Assembly (NCBI GenBank): GCA_933822405.4
Contig: CAKOGP040002191.1
Location: forward strand, 1 to 64,000
Source of the DNA: Cylindrotheca closterium
Lineage: Eukaryota; Bacillariophyta; Bacillariophyceae; Bacillariales; Bacillariaceae
Direction: 5' to 3'
Length of the DNA: 64,000 bases
Positions 63,456 to 64,000 of this stretch are shown here, one piece after another. The notes below the pieces were generated by a model. The model was not told the origin of the DNA. It saw nothing but the letters and a program-made list of their open reading frames with translations, and ran no database searches. The position numbers were made by a program, and so were the translations under genes. Position 1 is the stretch's first letter; every line of letters starts with the position of its first letter.

Positions 63456-64000
63456 TTAGGGAGAACGGAATCTGGACACAATCTTTCGAAGTAGCGGTGA
63501 CGAGTGATTTGATTTTGTTGGATCTTCATCCGCAAAGGCTTCAGGATGACGATGCTCGACCATGCCGCCGGCACCCAATCCATTCGGAGCTCCATCGACG
63601 TGGACAACTTGTGCCGGTTCTTCCATGGATTGCGACATGCTGAGTGCAGGCTGCCGCACAACTGCAGCATCAAGAGCCTCTCCAGCATATGGATTGGCGA
63701 CATTCAGCATCTTTCCTTCTCCGTAATAGGGTGCTTGGATTCCCTTTTGACTACGGTCTACTTGTTCCATGACCGACACTCGGATACTTCCTTCGCACAT
63801 CTTTTCCATGGGCAAGATGGAAAAGGGTTCTTCCATCTGTGTTGCTAGTTCTTCAATACCCAACAAGAATCCACTAATCACGGCCACCACTGGCAAGACG
63901 GTGATGTGGTTCCAGCTTCCGCCCAACGGTTCGTACAAACCAAATGGCAAAGCCAACAACCAAAAGGCCAAGAATCGAGCCGTGTGACGAGTGTAAAAGG
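63456..64000 (-). CDS. bestrophin-like anion channel C, 3' part (cut by the window edge)
   Basis: The last ~180 codons of a third bestrophin. From 63681 to 64000 the DNA is identical by eye to 60920-61239 of channel B, and it encodes FLAFWLLALPFGLYEP, GIEELATQMEEPFSILPMEK and YYGEGKMLNVANPYAGEALD. Downstream of 63681 (toward the C-terminus) identity falls and the end differs: SNHSSPLLRKIVSRFRSP in place of FEEYMKLRNQS. The other frame there reads RYFERL, which recalls the channel B end, so a small frameshift may have changed the tail. The frame stays open to the window edge. Confidence 0.88.
   Translation of the reverse strand, partial: FYTRHTARFLAFWLLALPFGLYEPLGGSWNHITVLPVVAVISGFLLGIEELATQMEEPFSILPMEKMCEGSIRVSVMEQVDRSQKGIQAPYYGEGKMLNVANPYAGEALDAAVVRQPALSMSQSMEEPAQVVHVDGAPNGLGAGGMVEHRHPEAFADEDPTKSNHSSPLLRKIVSRFRSP

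Overview
The window looks like nuclear DNA of a pennate-type diatom. Genes have few, short introns (about 70-240 bp) with GTAAGT-like donors. Many proteins are Ser/Pro-rich, acidic or Gln-rich, and one carries a Pro-Ser-rich stalk followed by Cys repeats, a common diatom architecture. Several proteins start with a signal peptide followed by an AAF or EAFAP motif, the signature of complex (red-lineage) plastid targeting. There are no prokaryotic operons, rRNAs, tRNAs or CRISPR arrays that I can see. The organism call is inference.

Layout. 0-4.1 kb is gene-poor: one candidate small lysine-rich two-exon gene and a decayed fragment of the OSCA/CSC1 channel gene that lies intact at 11.6-15.7 kb. 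4.2-22 kb holds single genes: a Cys-repeat membrane protein, a metallophosphatase/5'-nucleotidase with EF hands, an OSCA/CSC1/TMEM63 channel, a Tyr/Asp-rich low-complexity protein and a ferric reductase/NOX-like flavocytochrome. A class-16 methyltransferase follows at 22.3 kb. 23.4-35.1 kb is a one-strand series of lineage-specific proteins: three small disordered proteins ending in a shared Phe-Glu-hydrophobic-acidic tail, a protein with three PLND repeats, and a predicted N-myristoylated protein made of 16 copies of a ~54-residue repeat. 36.7-43.3 kb is a tandem array of four paralogous five-helix membrane proteins, each with one phase-2 intron at the same place. 43.7-54.7 kb holds an SGNH-hydrolase-like membrane protein, a disordered C-tail-anchored protein, a leucine-rich-repeat protein and a WD40 protein with a plastid-type presequence. 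56.1-64 kb has three bestrophin-like channel genes (the last cut by the window edge) interrupted by one OPR-like organellar helical-repeat gene.

Biology. The bestrophins are candidates for thylakoid bicarbonate channels of the CO2-concentrating mechanism. The two complete ones have CRE-like TGACGT/ACGTCA elements upstream, the type known to act in CO2/cAMP control of diatom CCM genes. The most novel material is the four-gene membrane-protein array, the small-protein series with the shared C-terminal tail, the 16-repeat protein with a recent internal 1128-bp-offset duplication, and the palindromic octamer TACCGGTA, found ten times and only between genes.
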